A DNA stretch of 64,000 nucleotides from Planctomyces sp. (GTDB lineage: Bacteria > Planctomycetota > Planctomycetia > Planctomycetales > Planctomycetaceae), in contig JAHBXW010000004.1 in the NCBI GenBank assembly GCA_019636235.1, forward strand, positions 270,347 to 334,346, written 5' to 3'. The notes beneath the pieces are model-generated. The model saw only the letters and a program-made list of their open reading frames with translations, ran no database searches and was not told the DNA's origin. The position numbers and the translations under genes are program-made. Shown here piece after piece: positions 63,504-64,000 of this stretch (the stretch's first letter is position 1; every line of letters begins with the position of its first letter).

Positions 63504-63767
63504 ATGCCGGTGACCGTGGAACTGTTCGGCATTCCCCGCCGGAGAGCCGGCGTTGACCGGCTGGAGGTCGACGCCGACCGGTTGGGGGACGCGCTGCTGG
63601 CCGCGGCCGCCGCCGCGCCGGGGCTGGCCGACTGCCTGGAACCGGATGGCCGGTTGAAAACGGGCTGCCTGGCCAACCTCAACGGCCGGCGATTCACGCG
63701 CGATCCCGAGGCGAGGCTGTCTTCGGGAGATCAGGTGATCGTGCTGTCGGCGGACGTCGGCGGTTGA
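63504..63767 (+). CDS. MoaD/ThiS family sulfur-carrier-like protein
   Basis: An 87-residue beta-grasp protein ending in the Gly-Gly typical of sulfur carriers (VLSADVGG). Segments VTVELFGIPRRRAG and NGRRFTRDPEARLSSGDQVIVL fit the MoaD/ThiS pattern, where the C-terminal thiocarboxylate donates sulfur to molybdopterin or thiamine. It lies 25 bases after fabI and is probably co-transcribed. Whether it serves molybdopterin synthesis or another sulfur transfer cannot be told; no moaE or thiF is adjacent within the window. Confidence 0.82.
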   Translation: MPVTVELFGIPRRRAGVDRLEVDADRLGDALLAAAAAAPGLADCLEPDGRLKTGCLANLNGRRFTRDPEARLSSGDQVIVLSADVGG

Positions 63768-64000
63768 GGCGGCACGTACGGGCGCGCGCGGCGCGATGCC
63801 GGGCGATGATGGGCGTCGGTTGATTCGCTCAGTATCGCGATTTGACTACGGTCGGCCGGACGTTCAGGCCAGGCACAGCCGCCGGCCGGTCAGGGGGGAG
63901 CCAGGGCTCGGGCCACGGCAGTCCAGCCCTGTGTGCTCTCGACGATCAGCTATGGCGGGGGCACAATCAACACCCCGACCTAGAGGCGGTTTCATAATCG
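63768..64000. other. Window edge, no gene recognised
   Basis: The last 233 bases contain no convincing gene. The final 22 bases (from 63979) read CCTAGAGGCGGTTTCATAAT and on, which resembles the terminal region of some IS5-type insertion sequences, but the element itself, if any, would lie outside the window. Confidence 0.35.

Overview
The window looks like chromosomal DNA of a planctomycete (PVC superphylum). The support is its high GC content; three DUF1559 prepilin-like proteins with a C-terminal His...Asp-Gly signature; a large PVC-type heme-binding dehydrogenase with a CxxCH motif; a DUF1080-domain lipoprotein; a formylmethanofuran dehydrogenase B-type protein of the tetrahydromethanopterin C1 pathway; Tat-exported proteins; and a very large beta-helix surface protein. 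No rRNA, tRNA, CRISPR array, complete insertion sequence or prophage was recognised. The genes are mostly short operons and single genes on both strands. GTG starts are common, and several were chosen here because a GGAGG-like site precedes them.

Layout. 1-4.2 kb: the end of a surface-polysaccharide or small-molecule modification cluster (deacetylase, an ATP-grasp/LMW-phosphatase fusion, methyltransferase, class V aminotransferase). 4.4-7.5 kb: a Kef-like antiporter and an M29 aminopeptidase, divergent. 7.6-10.8 kb: small single-pass or secreted proteins beside a DUF1559/lipoprotein pair. 11-12.6 kb: a methyltransferase and ruvC. 12.8-18.3 kb: PVC cytochrome-dehydrogenase, Tat-exported TIM-barrel isomerase and MBOAT acyltransferase. 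18.3-22.6 kb: TPR protein and a CehA/McbA PHP hydrolase. 22.7-27.1 kb: FhcB-like protein, response regulator, a divergent enolase and a kinase. 27.4-34.7 kb: Gly/Met-rich protein, DUF1080 lipoprotein, glycosyltransferase, two more DUF1559 proteins (one with a lipoprotein partner) and a methyltransferase. 34.8-37.9 kb: histidine kinase and a Tat protein. 38.2-44.4 kb: type IV pilus/type II secretion core (pilB-type, pilT, second pilB-type, pilC). 44.5-54.9 kb: VOC protein, coiled-coil membrane protein, 2-hydroxyacid dehydrogenase, epmA with a Ser/Thr kinase, rsmE, ExeA-like ATPase, nitrilase-family amidase, lactonase and a lone cytochrome oxidase subunit III. 54.9-55.5 kb: a repeat-rich spacer. 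55.5-62.0 kb: a 2,164-residue beta-barrel/beta-helix surface protein. 62.6-63.8 kb: fabI and a MoaD/ThiS-like protein.

How the genes may work together: the pil locus supplies motor and platform proteins, while the DUF1559 proteins look like pseudopilin-type substrates. Their partner lipoproteins are encoded immediately downstream, suggesting envelope modules. The most unusual items are the ATP-grasp/phosphatase fusion; an enolase homologue with two apparent active-site substitutions, encoded directly downstream of a methylthioribose-kinase-like phosphotransferase; the giant inverse-autotransporter-like protein; opposite charge patches in PilT and PilC; and a pair of ~54-nt inverted repeats in the 55-kb spacer. 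All functions are inferred from sequence patterns by eye; no database search was run.
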